DNA of 64,000 bases from Adiantum capillus-veneris (Eukaryota > Streptophyta > Polypodiopsida > Polypodiales > Pteridaceae). Below, piece after piece: positions 24,887 through 38,000 of the stretch. The translations under genes were made by a program, and so were the position numbers. The notes beneath the pieces are model-generated. The model was not told the origin of the DNA. It was given only the letters and a program-made list of their open reading frames with translations, and did no database searches. Where the stretch lies: positions 94,931,912-94,995,911 of the forward strand of contig CM043963.1 of NCBI GenBank assembly GCA_014529385.2. The letters run 5' to 3'. How positions within the stretch are numbered: position 1 is the first letter of the stretch; each line of letters opens with the position of its first letter.

Positions 24887-26199
24887 AGTTTCCGAAATTC
24901 TAAATGTGTATGCTAGGATTGTGTTATTTAATGATTTCTAAGCTCTAGTTGCCTTTAATTTAGATAAATTATCATGATTGTATGAGTCTATTTTAATTTC
25001 TCTACTATAAAATTTAAGAATAAACCTCCAATATAGTTTTTGGAAAGAGGATTTGTATGACATCAGTGCTTTTCAAAAGTCAACAAATGCTTCTAGAAGT
25101 AGCTTCTCAAAAAATGAGGTGTCAAAAAAACCAATTGATATGATTTTAAAGCAGCATATAGATTGATTTCAGCATTTAAAAAAGTTAATATGTAAAGGCA
25201 AATACTATTAAACACTCTTGTCATAATTTGGTGACCATAGGGTGCCCTCTGTGCTAGTAAGAAATCCTCTATACTCTGTGTTTGCACCCTATGGACCTAG
25301 GGCCACAAGGTACCCTCTATGCTAGTAAGAAATCCTCTACGCTCAATAATGAGACCATGTGGCCCCAAAGCCATAGGATATCCTCTATGGTAGTGAGAAA
25401 AACCCTCTATGATCTATGTTCACAAACAGTTAAAAAATCTAAACAATACTATAGAGTATCCTATGGCCCTAAAACCATAAGATGTCATCTATTTCACCTT
25501 TAATTCCATTTGGTATTTTATTTAACTATACAGAGTTAGATGAGGAACTTACTTAGATAAACTATCATAATTCTAACTTTGAAATTATTTCTTAACATAA
25601 AACTACAATATAAAAACTCCTAATATAAGTTTGTGCCAAAGAATCAATGTTAAGATGAAGATTTTTTACATCAAGTACATGCTTTTAAACTTCACTCAAA
25701 GGTTTTAGAGATGGTGTCTCAAAAAAAGGAGGTGTTTAAAAACACCATTTGATGTGAATAATACAAATTGTATACATTGATTATGTGAAAATCGTATAAA
25801 GTATAAACATAAAGATTACCACCAACTTGACAGTTTCATAAAAATGATGGTCTTCATCGCATGTACAATAAAGTACTAACTAGAAAGAGTATGATATCTT
25901 CAAGATTGAGGGTGTTCAAAAAACACCGTTTTGTAACACTACCAAATGTCAAGAACATTCTGATTGTTTGGATCACTTAATAAAGACAATTAATAAGAAG
26001 AAAAAGTTAACAATACCATAGAAGCATCAAACAATGAAACCAAAGAACTTGAATGAGAGAAGTCTCCTCATAATAGGATGCACTTCATTAAAAAACCAGT
26101 TTAAAGATGTTTCAAGATCTCCCACAACATTCCATCAAGTTTAAATTTTGAAAAGTACACATTGCCAAATACTTGGTAGATGCTATTTCGAATACTTAA
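24887..26199. repeat. Left subterminal region of element D
   Basis: There is no gene. A block of about 170 bp is present twice, diverged (about 24970-25140 and 25560-25760); both end in ...CTCAAAAAA(A)TGAGGTGT or GGAGGTGTTTAAAAACACC. Hairpin-like GGTGTTTAAAAACACC (about 25734) and GGTGTTCAAAAAACACC (about 25909) echo the TIR start AACACC. Between the blocks (25225-25500) sit several units of the D satellite. The rest is AT-rich. Confidence 0.7.
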
Positions 26200-26987
26200 C
26201 TAGTACACTGAAAATGGCCTCCTTCTCTTGAGATTTTGAGTCCTTTGAGACATATAACATTGCATTACATAGTGAGTCTCAGGATCAGGATGGAACATTA
26301 CAAAATTTCTTATGGTATAGTCTCCCTTGTCTTTAGCATACAACCATCCACATAACCATGGAACAATTTCATCTTTTAAAAAACTTTGAAGCAATTGAGT
26401 AGGTTGGTTCCAAAACTTTGGAAAATTCATATAAGTTCCTTGCATATTCCACATCACTTGATATGGACTATCATCAAATATTATAGTGTTGCTCCCATCT
26501 AAATAATCAAATAGCTTCCATATGGTCGAAAGATTTTTGTGATAGGCTCTTTTGTAACCGATCATGAAATTTGAATTTTGGCAGCATCGGTTGTCCATAA
26601 TCATCTTGAATTTGTGACTTTGTGTAGGAAAACAGGTCTTGATTATGTGTTGTGCTTTTTGTAAACGATGGCAGTTCCAAATCCAAACCTCAAAGAATTC
26701 AAAGCAAAATCTTAAGAAATACTCTGCATCTGGACGCACCGCATACACCTCATTGTTATCTTCTACAATGCACATGTACTTGGTCCAAGTTGGCCTTGAT
26801 TGAATCTCAAATGTTGCAAGAAGCACATCCTCTAAATCCAAGATAAGCGTTCTTTTGTTCTGTTTGAAAGATGTTGGTAGATAATGAAACCATTGCTCTT
26901 GGTTTGAATGTGATATTTGATGTAATATGAAAGGGAGCTCCTCTATTTTGTGATAATCTAATAGCAAAACATTTTTTCTTAGAAGCC
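26200..26987 (-). CDS. FCP1/NIF-like HAD phosphatase-like protein (exon)
   Basis: The frame is open from a good acceptor (ATTGCAG, exon start 26987) to the stop at 26200-26202, about 262 residues. No upstream exon was located, so the N-terminus is unknown. It has an FCP1/SCP-type HAD fold outline: LILDLEDVLLA at the catalytic motif I position, FEVWIWNC (motif II) and TIIFDDSP (motif IV). Motif I reads D-L-E-D-V, so the second Asp, the general acid/base, is Glu; activity is doubtful. It is clearly related to the broken gene at 5383-6234 in element E, with matching blocks across the domain. It is open throughout, unlike its relative, and may be expressed cargo. Confidence 0.7.
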
Positions 26988-27434
26988 CTGCAATGATTTT
27001 AAAAAAAAAGTTAATATAGAGATCTTAAGTGTGTTTAAGACCTTAGGGACATAGGGTGCTAATTTGTGGTTACACTTAGTAAGTCCTATGCAAGAACACA
27101 TGCCAAACTATGACCCTATGGCCTTAGATTCATAGGGTGTTGAGACCATAAAGTGAAATTCCCCCAAGGTTATAGAGCAAGATTTGACCTTATGAGCATG
27201 TAGATTTTCCTTGATGGCACAGTGAACTCAAATTTCAAAGCAAACAACTATAAAAGCTTTTAAAAAACTGAGCATTTGGTACATGAAACTCATAAGTTAC
27301 TTATAGTATTGAAAGACAATTTAAAAAACTATTAATCATTTACATATTCATATAACAAAGTCTCTGAGTACATAAAGATCTTTGTAAATGACAAAATGTT
27401 ACAAAAAATTGCTCCATCATTTCTTGATATAGGG

Positions 27435-28326
27435 CTATTTGAGATCATACTGAATTTTTAGATGCTTTATATAATTCCTGGCTTCATGTACTTTGATCAC
27501 AAGCTCCTTGTATCCCAATTTTTGGGCAAGCATGATTGCTTTTGTACATTTCAAGGCTGATAATGATTTGATATTCTTTAAGACCCTTAATTTTTCTCGA
27601 TCACGTGCTGAAAGTTTCTTGTCTTGACTTCTAGTGGACATTCCACTAGTGCTAGATGTTGTAACTTTCTCATCGTGAAGAGGACGAGAAACTTCTGGTA
27701 GCCTTCCCGTGGAGTAGGTTTTTCCTAGAAAAATTAGATTTCTCTCCTCCCACTCTGCAACAACCTTGTGTATACGGTTATAAAGCTCATGACCTTGAGC
27801 AATGGGTGCTTGTCCATATAAATGAGACCCTTTAACTGTGCGAATGTCATTAACATGATTGAGAGCTTTGATATATGGCAGCAACTCCCCAAGGAGGATA
27901 TTATCCTCCTCATCATCAACATTAAATGATGGTGGAAAAATACAATTCAATGTAGGATTCACACATCCCTTTAATGGTTCATCATCTACAAGAAGCAATC
28001 TTCTTGCATCAAGCCCAAATTTTGATGATGCAATAGCCAACGGTTTGAAAAGTGCTTCTACTCCTGGATTATCTAAGTGAGTGATCCTTGATTCTACGCA
28101 TGGTTGACATTGGCTTTGCCCCCAGATCATAAAGAATGGAAATTTTTCTTTAGCTTCCTTTTCTAAAATCTTGATGATGTCCACAACATGCATGTCATTA
28201 GCAGCTGACCATATCCCTACATTGAAATTGCTAAATAGAGCCTTAAAAAACTCAATGCATCTTGGACGAAGAACAATATGCTCATGTCCAAACTTTAAGC
28301 TCTTCATTTTCTTGGACTTTTGCTAG
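27435..28326 (-). CDS. FCP1-like HAD protein, C-terminal exon, motif I absent
   Basis: The open frame ends at the stop 27435-27437; about 290 residues from the first Met at 28307. It carries the second half of an FCP1-like domain: HIVLRPRCIEFF and NVGIWSAAND (motif II area, residues 12-38) and LLLVDDEP (motif IV, residues about 104-111), then a charged linker and a basic helical C-terminus (KLSARDREKLRVLKNIK). The N-terminal DxDx(T/V) part is not in this frame. A candidate acceptor (GCTAG at about 28325) suggests an earlier exon. The neighbouring upstream frame (28323-28835) is acidic and has no motif I either, so the gene is truncated, or its first exon is far upstream in the satellite. Confidence 0.6.
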
Positions 28327-28835
28327 CATCTCCTCAGGAACATTCCACACAAGCTCACTATTATAGTCAGCATTGGTTTGTTGGTGGATGGAATCTCTGA
28401 CTCACCATGCACTTCGATTTCCAAATCTTGGGGTGCTAAAATATTTGTGTTGGATTCTCCTTCTGGCGTTGCACATGTTCTGGAACTTCCATTGCCTTCT
28501 ACTTCCATTGTGGTGTCATGCAATCCAATTCCAAACTCTTGGGCTACTAGAATATTTTCATTGGATTCTTCTTCTTCCCTTGCACATGTTCTGGGACTTT
28601 CACTGTCTTCTTCCATTGGACTACTCTTTAAATTTATCTCCAGTCGTTGTAGCAGTTGACCTTCAAAGACTTGTAGATTCTTGTCATCTTCGTCAGAAAC
28701 TCTTTGGTTGACATGGAGATTGATAGAATCTTTCTCAGTAGGGTCAATGGCATTAGCATCCTCTATACCAACAATCTCGAGTAAAACTTTGTCAGCCGCA
28801 ATATCTTGTTGAAGGACTGCAAGTTTAAAGAACAC
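28323..28835 (-). pseudogene. Acidic exon upstream of the FCP1-like frame, with internal duplication
   Basis: A 170-residue frame, rich in Glu/Asp/Asn. It contains a diverged tandem repeat of about 35 residues: SPRTCAREEEESNENILV... and SSRTCATPEGESNTNILA.... At its 3' end the coding appearance moves to another frame (ELVWNVPEEMLAKVQ) and then to the FCP1-like frame below, so two small indels, or one unseen intron plus one indel, separate them. I read it as the 5' portion of the 27435-28326 gene. A second, decayed copy of part of it lies at 31200-31345. Confidence 0.5.
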
Positions 28836-28984
28836 CTAATTTTAGATTCCAAAGTATCTACATTTTGATAACTCTTTTTTGTCACACTCTTAGAAAAAAC
28901 TAATCGCAAATAGAAAATTTACTAACTGACAACACATCTACAATGAATTTATTTTTATGCTCCTTATTTTCTAGAGATTCCTAA

Positions 28985-31030
28985 TCTTTATCTAGCTACA
29001 TTAGTTCTTTGTCCATGATGGTGGCGCCTAGAAGTATACTTGGAGAAAAATTTATGCCTTTAAGCTCTAGAGCAGAAGTCTCATTTTCTATTGCCATGAT
29101 CTTCTTGCATTGGATGATTTCCTTGACTAAGTTTTTTATGGCCTTCAAGCCATACAGTTCTCTTTGTAGATATCTCTATGACTTTAAGATAATCCAAAAT
29201 ATGTCTCTTTATGGCCTCAAGGCCATAGGGTTAGGATTGTTGGGAGGTCTCAACATATAAATAGATATATGGCTTCAAAGCCATATGGTACTTTATTTAT
29301 GTGTCACCCTATGGCCCTAAGGCCATGGGTTGTCATAGGGCCACAAGATGCCCTCTATGAGCACTAGTAAGAAACCATATATGCTTTATGTTGGCACCCT
29401 ATGACCTGAGGGCCACAAGGTCTGCCTTTTATTCTAGTAAGAAACCCTTTATGCTACATGTTATCACTCTATGGCGTTTTGGCCAAGGGTGCCCTCTGTG
29501 CTAGTAACAAATCCTCTATGCTCTATGTTTGCACTCTATGGACCTAGGGCCACAAGGTACCCTCTATGATAGTAAGAAATCCTCTATTCTCTATGTTTGC
29601 ACTCTATGGACCTAGGCCACAAGGTAGCCTCTATGCTAGTAAGAAATCCTCTATGTTCAATATTGAAACCCTACGGACTCAAGGCCATACGATGTCCTCT
29701 ATGCTAGTAAGAAAAACCCTCTAAGCTCTATGTTGGCACCCTATGGAGAATTGAGGGCCACAAGGTACCCTTTATAATGCTACTAAGAAATCTTGTCTAC
29801 ATTGGCAACCTACAACCCTCGGGCCATAGGGTGCATCAAATGTCTCCTAGGCCACATGGTGCCTTCTATGCTAGAAAGGAAACCTCTGCGCTCTACATTG
29901 ACACTCTATGGCCCCAAGGCCATAGGGTGCCCCTTACGCCTAGTATGAAACCATTGAAACTCTATATTAGAATCTAAAGACCATAGTCCACAAGGTGAGC
30001 TCTATGTTAGTAAGAAACCATCTAAACTCTATGTTGGTAGCCAAAGGCCATAGGATAGCCAAGGAACCCTTTAAGAGCATTCCCCACAAAGACCACCTTA
30101 TGGCCCCATGGTGATTTAGTGGCCTAGGTGCCCTTCTTAAGACTCTTTTATTTTGTATCATATGGCCCCAGGGAAATAAGCTATCCTCTATGCTATCAAA
30201 AAACCGTTTATGCTCTTTGTTGGAATCATATGGCCCCAAGGCCATAGGGTGCTCTCTATGCTAGCAAGAAACCCTCCATGCTATATGTTTGCACCCTATG
30301 GCACCAAGGACACAGGGTGTCCTCCATGATAGTAAGAAACCCTCTATGCTCTAAGTTTACACCCCATTTGACTATGTTGACACCCTATGGCCTTGGGGCC
30401 ATAGGGTGCTCCCTAGGGCCACAAGGTGCCCTTAAACTTAGGAAGAGACCCTTTTTTCCCTAAATTGGTACTCTTTGGCCTCAGGGTCATAGGGTGCCTT
30501 CTATGCTAGTAGGATACATTATATGGTCTAGGTCTCCACTCTATAGTGTAGGGATAAAAGGTTTTCTCTATGAAGAAACCATGTATACTATATGTTGGCA
30601 CTGTATGGCCCTAGGGATAGAAGGAAACCCTAGGGCTATAGGGTGTCCTCTATGATACTATCATATGGTCCAAGGGCTAGATAGTGACCAAGGTATCATG
30701 TGTGTGAGAATTCTCTACTATATATACAAAAACCACTTTATGGCACTATGGCGTCCCAAGGGCAACAAGGTGCTAATAAAATGCCCTCTATGCTCTATGT
30801 TGGCACCCTATGGTCCCAAGGCCATAGGGCGGTCTTTATGCTAGTAAAATTCCCTCTATGCACTATGTTTACGTGTATACTTATAAGAAGCCATTTATGC
30901 ACTATGTTGGCGTCTTATGACCCTAGATCCATAAGATGTCCTCTATGGTAAAAGAGAAATTGTACATGGGATATGATGGCATCCTATGGTCCTAGGGCCA
31001 TAGGGTGTCCTCTATGCTAGCAAAATGTGT
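28985..31030. repeat. D satellite array (TATGGCCCTAGGGCCATA), block 1
   Basis: Tandem but irregular units of 50-80 bp: ...CACCCTATGGCCC(C/T)(A/T)AGGGCCATAGGGTGCCCTCTATGCTAGTAAGAAACCCTC.... The centre TATGGCCCTAGGGCCATA is a perfect palindrome. Units occur in one main orientation. The open frames inside are repeat artefacts. Confidence 0.9.
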
Positions 31031-31199
31031 AAGTTAATACTGCGATAAATATGCAATCCAATATACAAAAATGAATCACTATCATACATCATACATTTGT
31101 TGCTTTGCCACACAGTTGAAGGGGTCTTTGCCTTCAAATATCATCATAACATTCAAACATTTAAATTAAATTTGCAAGTACTTTAATTCACAAATGCAT

Positions 31200-31345
31200 T
31201 GATCTGTTGGTGGATGAAAGGTCCGACTCACCGTGCACTTTTTGATTTACAAATCCTGAGGGGCAAAAGTATTTGTGTTGGATTCTCCTTATGGCATTGC
31301 ACATGTTTTGGAACTTGCATTGACTTCTACTTCCAATTTACAAAC
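31200..31345 (-). pseudogene. Duplicated fragment of the acidic cargo exon
   Basis: This stretch is about 80 per cent identical by eye to 28378-28520 (shared on plus: GTTGGTGGATG, TTTGTGTTGGATTCTCCTT, TGCACATGTT(C/T)TGGAACTT). It is a partial copy of the acidic exon, about 2.8 kb away and beyond satellite block 1. Confidence 0.75.
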
Positions 31346-32030
31346 TTAAACAATGGTTATACAATATACAATCATTTCTTTGCAGTAAACCTTGATACAA
31401 TGTTCCGATTGCTACATGACAAGCTAAAAAATTCTACTAGTCTTAGCTTCCCTCTATTGAAAAAAATTCAAGATATAAATTCCAATTCTCCGCATCATCT
31501 AGAAGAGAAACAAAATCATAGTTTGGAACAAAATACTTGCACTTTATATCTTTGAATAAAATCTTGTTACAATCAAAGAACTAGATCTTCACATAATCCA
31601 AAGGACAAATGCTTCAATAACCATTATACTCGATGTTTACTATCTAAGCAAATAATTGGCATTTACAACAAATGTTGAATATATGTTTAATCTAGTTAGT
31701 TGCAACATAAAGATAATTATTTCAAAGCGAATATGTTTAATCTAGTTAGTTGCAATACAAAGATAATTATTTCAAATGCTTACACCATCAATTCACAATA
31801 GAAGAACTTACACCCAACAAAAAATGATCATATATCAATTGTTCAAGCTCTCATTTTGGAATTTTGAGGACTAAATACTTTTTAGTTTTTTCTAGCTTAT
31901 TTCATTCTCAATCAAATATTAAACCTTAATCACAAGATAAGAAATATATGTCCCTAATGTATATGGACACAAGATATAATGCCAAAGAAAAATGTTCTTG
32001 AAACACTTAAAGAGTCTTTAGGTGACCTAG
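31346..32030. other. AT-rich spacer with a 49-bp duplication
   Basis: No gene was seen. A ~49-bp tandem duplication (AATATGTTTAATCTAGTTAG...) lies at about 31678-31777. Confidence 0.5.
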
Positions 32031-32620
32031 AATAACCAACCTATGGTCTAAAGGACATAGGGTGTCATGTGATGTTTTATAAGATGTGTCCATAAGAGCT
32101 AGGTGATTTGCATCCATGGGGTGATTTAAGTGCCCCTGTGGAGATTCTATGTCACCACCCTATGGCCCTAAGGCCTTAGGGTATCCCAAATGCTCTTGGA
32201 TAACTTATGTTTCCTTCTAGAATATCCCAAATACTCATGTGCTCGTTTAGAGACTTTATGTAATCTCTTTATATACATAAGATTGTAGGATAGCTGTGTT
32301 GACACCCTATGGCCTTAAGGATGTAGACTAGCCCAAATCATTATGTGCCATTTTAAAGACTCTATGTAATCACCCTATATCCGTAAGATTGTAGGGTAGC
32401 CAAATGCTTTTGGGGGATTCTATGTTGACAGCCTATGGGCCTAAGGCTATAGAGTAACCTAGATGCTTATGTGCCCTTTTAGAGACTCGGTGTAATCACC
32501 CTACATCTGTAAGGTTGTAGGGTATCCCATTTTCTTTTGGGGGATTCTATGTCCCTAGGGCCATAGGGTGTCATGTCTACAAAGAACTCTATGATCCTCA
32601 AGTCATAGTGTATTCTTCCC
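32030..32620. repeat. D satellite array, block 2
   Basis: Looser units of the same palindromic family (CACCCTATGGCC...AAGG...TAGGGT), with a side motif GACTCTATGTAATCACCCTA. No gene. The 300 bp that follow, to 32925, are AT-rich and carry nothing I recognise. Confidence 0.8.
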
Positions 32621-32925
32621 AAACCTCATATGATCAATTAACTTTAAAGTATTACATATTATATATCTTATGACCATATAAAAATGTAGAATTCTATTTA
32701 CCAAAACATGTCCATATAATATCATATGCTTAAGTCTAATTCATTTATTGTGAAAAAACTCAAACTCACAAGTTTACATTTTTTCAAACAAAATAAATTG
32801 AGAAAAATAACGAGCCAAACATCAATGTTTTTAACATCATGGGCAGATTTGAGATGAGACAAATAAAATAAAATGACAACAATAATAATCTAAATATCAG
32901 TAATGTAATATCATGGGTGGCTAGC

Positions 32926-34982
32926 TTAACCTGTTTCCTGTAGAATTTCTAGAATGGCCTCAACACTTGCATCCAATGGTTCTTCAATTTCTTCTTCCTC
33001 TGAATCCTTGGCATTGACTTTCTCTGTGTTATCCACATCTGCCCACCTTCTAAGATCAAGGTTTTCTTCCACTATGGAATGACAAAGAGATTCCAATTGC
33101 ATCATTTGATCACTACTACATGCAACTGATATCACCTTTCTCTGTTGTTGTAGTGCCTCTTTAGTCCCATAGCCTAATGAGAAGATGTGTATCACTTGAT
33201 CATCTTCTTTGAGATAGATGCATTTGATTGCATGACGTACAAAAAAGGATTTGGCCATGGTCACAGCATCATACTCGTCGTCATTGATGCAGAGAGTATG
33301 CATTGGCTCTAACAATGACTCTTTAACACTAGAGTAGTTGGTGTACTGCTCTCCTTCACTGAAAAATGCCCAAACCCCAAAAATTACTTCGTGAAGAGCA
33401 CATGTTTGGATGGTCTCTGATCCCATTAAGGAGCTCAAAGGTAGAACGTGCATTTCATACCATTTAGCTTTTTCAAAAATTTCCTTCTCTAGGGAAGCAG
33501 CATGCTGATACTTGGCTAAGCCGGCAATTAAAAACTCTGATGGTTGATGTGCTACCCCACATACTCCATCAATTAATTTACCAAATTGGGTAGCACTCCA
33601 ACCACTAGATGTAAGAATTTTGTGTGTTGTGTCTATGATGCAAACACCAACACAAATTCTAGAGCTATTCTCACTACAGAGAAACTCAATGCCTTCCAAA
33701 TTCTTTCTAACACACTTGATTGTCCATGGTAAAATGAATTGCAAACTAGAAGTGCCATTATTTTGTGCAATGATCCACTGTACATATCCCCTAGTGATCT
33801 CAAGAATTGGCTCTTTCTCTTTTCCTTTTTGTAGTAGGTTTCAAACAACAACCTCTTTCGGAGCGTCTACCACTATCCTTGCAGTTCTAAACTTGTAGAA
33901 CTCTTTTCTCAAAGCATACTTAGTGCTGTTGTTACGCAAAAAAGCTTTATCCGCTATGATGGAATGCTGACCAGCTAGAATCCAGGAGTAGAATGTTGAT
34001 AGCTTGTCTCCATGCACTACAGCTGTTTGTAAAGGCATTTTTGTAATTGGGTTATACGGCATCAAGTCTGCTGCACTGGAGACTGGCCTAGATTGCCCTG
34101 CAAATTGCTTCAAGAGATATTTCACATATACATCTGACAATGGTCTGCATCTATAGCCATCTGGTGCAAGGTTGCATTGCTCAACTGGGATCAATTGGGT
34201 AAATTTTACACCAAATTTAAAATAGTGATCAATTCCGACGTATCCATCTAGCCCACTCTTAGAAGTTTTGGCAACTTCTTTATCAAGATCTTTTTCTTTG
34301 GGCTGTATAATAGAGTCCAACACAACTAAGGATGCTGAGTCCACAATCACTGCCACTGAGGGTGTTCCAACTGTTAGGGTTGCAAGTCCACTAGAATCTC
34401 CTGCTTCTTGAGTCTGTAAGGGTATAACTGAAAGATTTTCTTCGGCCACATTTCCATTATTTTCTCCAAGTGAGGGAGTCTGACTCTCTTTGAGCGTCTT
34501 AGATTGATTTGCTGTACATGTGTCTTCATTCTTTTGCTTCTTATTCTTCTTTGTGTTGCTCAATTTACCTAAATATTGATTGAATTTCTTAAAGCCCTCG
34601 ATATATAAGTCTATAAAGTTCTCACTTGGAGTGTCTTCTTGAAGCTCCACCCACCCTGCTTTTGTCATTGTCACTCCTTCATAATCAACCTTCACCAATT
34701 TTTGAGCAAAGGCCACAGGCTCTAACAAGTAGGAGTCACCATTAAGTAGGAGTCACCATTGAGTAGTTTTACTCCAAGGCATGGAGACATTTCAAGATCT
34801 GAACAATCTTTCTTTATCTCCTTGACAATACCACAATCCTTGAAGGGCAATTTCTCTTTATCTTGAAAGAAAAAGTGGACTTTCTCATCACTTCCACCAT
34901 TTGGTAAGTGAAAATCTAGATACAAAGAACTTGGTGTTGAGCCTGTTGCCTCAACTGACTTTGACTTTCTCTTCTGAGACAT
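32926..34982 (-). pseudogene. Cargo gene with ParB/sulfiredoxin-like segment, two disruptions
   Basis: It starts at ATG 34982 (MSQKRKSKSVEATG, basic) and ends at TAA 32926-32928. Two lesions break a reading frame of roughly 680 codons. (1) A 17-bp exact tandem duplication (34727-34743 and 34744-34760) shifts the frame; with one copy the frame runs on smoothly. (2) An in-frame TGA at 33843-33841 is followed by continuation in the same frame. The middle part (about 34220-33850) has a string of features reminiscent of the ParB/sulfiredoxin fold: CRPLSDVYVKYLLKQF, then SWILAGQHSIIADKAF, then ARIVVDAPKE. This assignment is tentative. The C-terminal 270 residues end in an acidic tail (SEEEEIEEPLDAS) and are not recognised. 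There are no introns. It is flanked by satellites and is probably accessory cargo of D. Confidence 0.6.
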
Positions 34983-35029
34983 TTTTTGTAAAAAGAATGA
35001 TATATATTTAGACAAGATGGATATTATTA

Positions 35030-38000
35030 CATCCATATGGACCTAGGGCCATATAGTCACCTCTATGTTAAACCATGTGGTCCTAGGTCCAAAGGGTGCC
35101 AACAAAATGGTTCTACAAGTGTACCTAGGCCACTCTATGGTAGTGTGATCACATGTTCCCTTATGACATTAAAGGACCCTCAAAGAAGTATCCCTTGAAT
35201 GGCCTAAATACCCCTTTAGAGCCTCTACACCAACACCATATGGCAATCTGTGGCCTGAAGGCCATAGGGTCCCCTGCATGCTAGTAAGAACCTCTCTATG
35301 CTCTACATTTGCATCCTATGGCCCCAAGGCCACAAGGTGGCCACAATGTTTTAAAGAAATGCTTCATGAGGGTTTTTGGGTAACCTATGACCCCAGGGCT
35401 ATATGGTGCTCTCCATGCAAGTAAAAACCACTATTTGCTCTATATTGAGGAGACCTTGTGGGATGAAGTCCATAGGGTCCCCTCTATGCTAGTAAGAACC
35501 TCTGTTTACTCTATAATGGCACCCTGTGGCCTAACGGTCATAGGGTTTGCTCTATGCTACTAAGAATCTCTTTGTGCTCTATGCTCTATCGTCTATGCTC
35601 TATGATCTATATTGACTTCCTATGGCCCCAAGACCACAAGGTGCCCTCATCGTTTCCAAAAACACCTCATTGTTTTGCAATGGCCCTAGGGCCATAGCTC
35701 TCTATGCCGATATAAAGCACCATGCTCTATGCTAGCTCCCTAAGGCATGAAGGCCATAGGATTGGCCTCAAGGGTCCCAAGGGTGCTCTGTATGCCAATG
35801 AAAAATACTATTCGCTCTATATTGAGAAGACCTTGTGGGCTAAAGGCCATAGGAACCCTTCTATGATGGATTTTTGACAACCAGTCCCCCTAGGTCAGGA
35901 TGTTCTATATGCTAGTAAAAACACTATTTGCTCTATATTGGCACCATGTGACTTGAAAGCCATATGGTCCCCTATATTCTAGTAAGAGCCTCTCCATGCT
36001 CTATATTGGCACCCTTTGGCCTGAAGGCCATAGGGTCCGATCTTTGCTAGTAAGAACCGATCTATGCTCTATATTGGCACCCTGTGGCCTGAAGGCCATA
36101 GGGTCCCTTGTATGCTAGTAAGAACCTCTCTATGCTCTACACATCCGATGACCCCAAGGCCACAAGTTGCCCTCTATGTTTTGAAGAAACCCTCCAGGAG
36201 GGTTTTTTGGCAACCTATTGACCCAGGGCCGTAGGGTGCTCTCTATGCCATTGAACAACCCTCATTGTTTTGGTACCCTATGGCCCCAGGTATAAAGCAC
36301 TATTTGGTCTCTCTATGCTAGTAATAACTAATCTTTGTTCTGTATTGGCACCCTTTGGCCTGAAGGCCATATGGTCCGCTCTGTGCTAGTAAGAACTGAT
36401 CTATTCTCTATATTGGCATAGGGTCCCCTGTATGTTAGTAAGAACCTCTCTATGATCTACACATACTATGACCCCGAGGGCACAAGGTGACCTCTATGTT
36501 TTGAAGAAACCCTTCATGATGGTTTTTTGGCAACCTATGGACCCAGGGCCATAGGGTTCTCTCTATGCTAGTAAAAACACTGTTTGCTCTATATTGAGGA
36601 GACTTTGTGGGTTGAAGGCCATAGGTTCCCCTCTATGCTAGTGAGAACCTCTGTTCTCTCTACGTTGACACCCTGTGGCGTGAAGGCCATAGGGTTCCTT
36701 GTATGCTAGTAAGAAGCTCTCTATGCTCTATGCTCTATGCTCTATGCTCTATATTGACATCCTATGGCCCCAAGGCCACAAGGTGCCCTCATTGTTTCAA
36801 AAAAACCCTCAATGTTGTTTTGGCACCCTATGGACACATGCATAAAGCACTATTTGGTCTCTTTATGTTAGTAAGAACCGATCTATGCTCTATATTGGCA
36901 TCCTATGGCCTGAAGGACATAGAGTCCCCCCTATGCTAGTAAGTAACTCTCTATGTTCTACACATCCTATATGTTTTGAAGAAACCCTTCATGAGGGTTT
37001 TTTGGCAACCTATGGACCCAGGGCCATAGGATTCTCTCTATGCCATTGAGGAGACCTTGTGGACTGAAGGCCATAGGGTCCCCTCTATGCTAGTAAGAAC
37101 CTCTGCTTTCTCTACGTTGACACCCTGTGGTCTGAAGGCCATAGGGTTCCCTCTATGATAGTAAGAAGCTCTCTATGCTCTATGCTCTATATTGACATCC
37201 TATGGCCCCAAGGCCACAAGGTGACCTCATAGTTTTGTAAAAACCCTCATTGTTTTGGCACATTATGCTCCCAGGTATAAAGCACTATTTGGTCTCTCTA
37301 TGCTAGTAAGAATCGATCTATGCTCTATATTGGGACCCTTTTGCGGTCAGGCCATAGGGTCCTATGTATGCTAGTAAGAACCTCTCTATGCTCCACACAT
37401 CTTATGACCCTAAGGGTAGAAGGTGCCTTGTATGTTTTAAAGAAACCCTTCATGAGGGTTTTTTTGGCAACCTATGGACCTAGGGCCATAGGGTGCTCTC
37501 TATGTCAGTAAAAAACACTATTGCTCTATATTGAGGAGACCTTGTGGGCTGAAGGCCATAGGGTCCCCTCTATGCTAGAACCTCTGTTTTCTCTATATTG
37601 ACACCCTGTGGCTCCCTCTATGGTAGTAAGAAGCTCTCTATGCTCTATGCTCTATGCTCTATATTGACATCCTATGGCCCCAAGGCCACAAGGTGCCCTC
37701 ATTGTTTTGAAAAAACCCTCATTGTTTTGACACCTTATGGCCTCATGTATAAAGCACTATTTGGTCTCTCTATGCTAGTAAGAACCAATCTATGCTCCAT
37801 ATTGGGAGCCTATGGCCTTCAGGCCATAGAGTCCCCTGTATGCTAGTAAGAACCTCTCTATGCTCTATACATCTTATGACCCTAAGGGCACAAGGTGCCC
37901 TGTATGTTTTAAATAAACCATTCATGATAGTTTTTTGGCAACCTATGGACCCAAGTCTATAGGCTGCTCTCTATGCCAGTAAAAAACACTATTTTCTCTA

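Noticed and set aside
28985..31030. CRISPR-like regular repeats
   Set aside because: Units are irregular, spacers are themselves repeated, and the setting is plant nuclear DNA.
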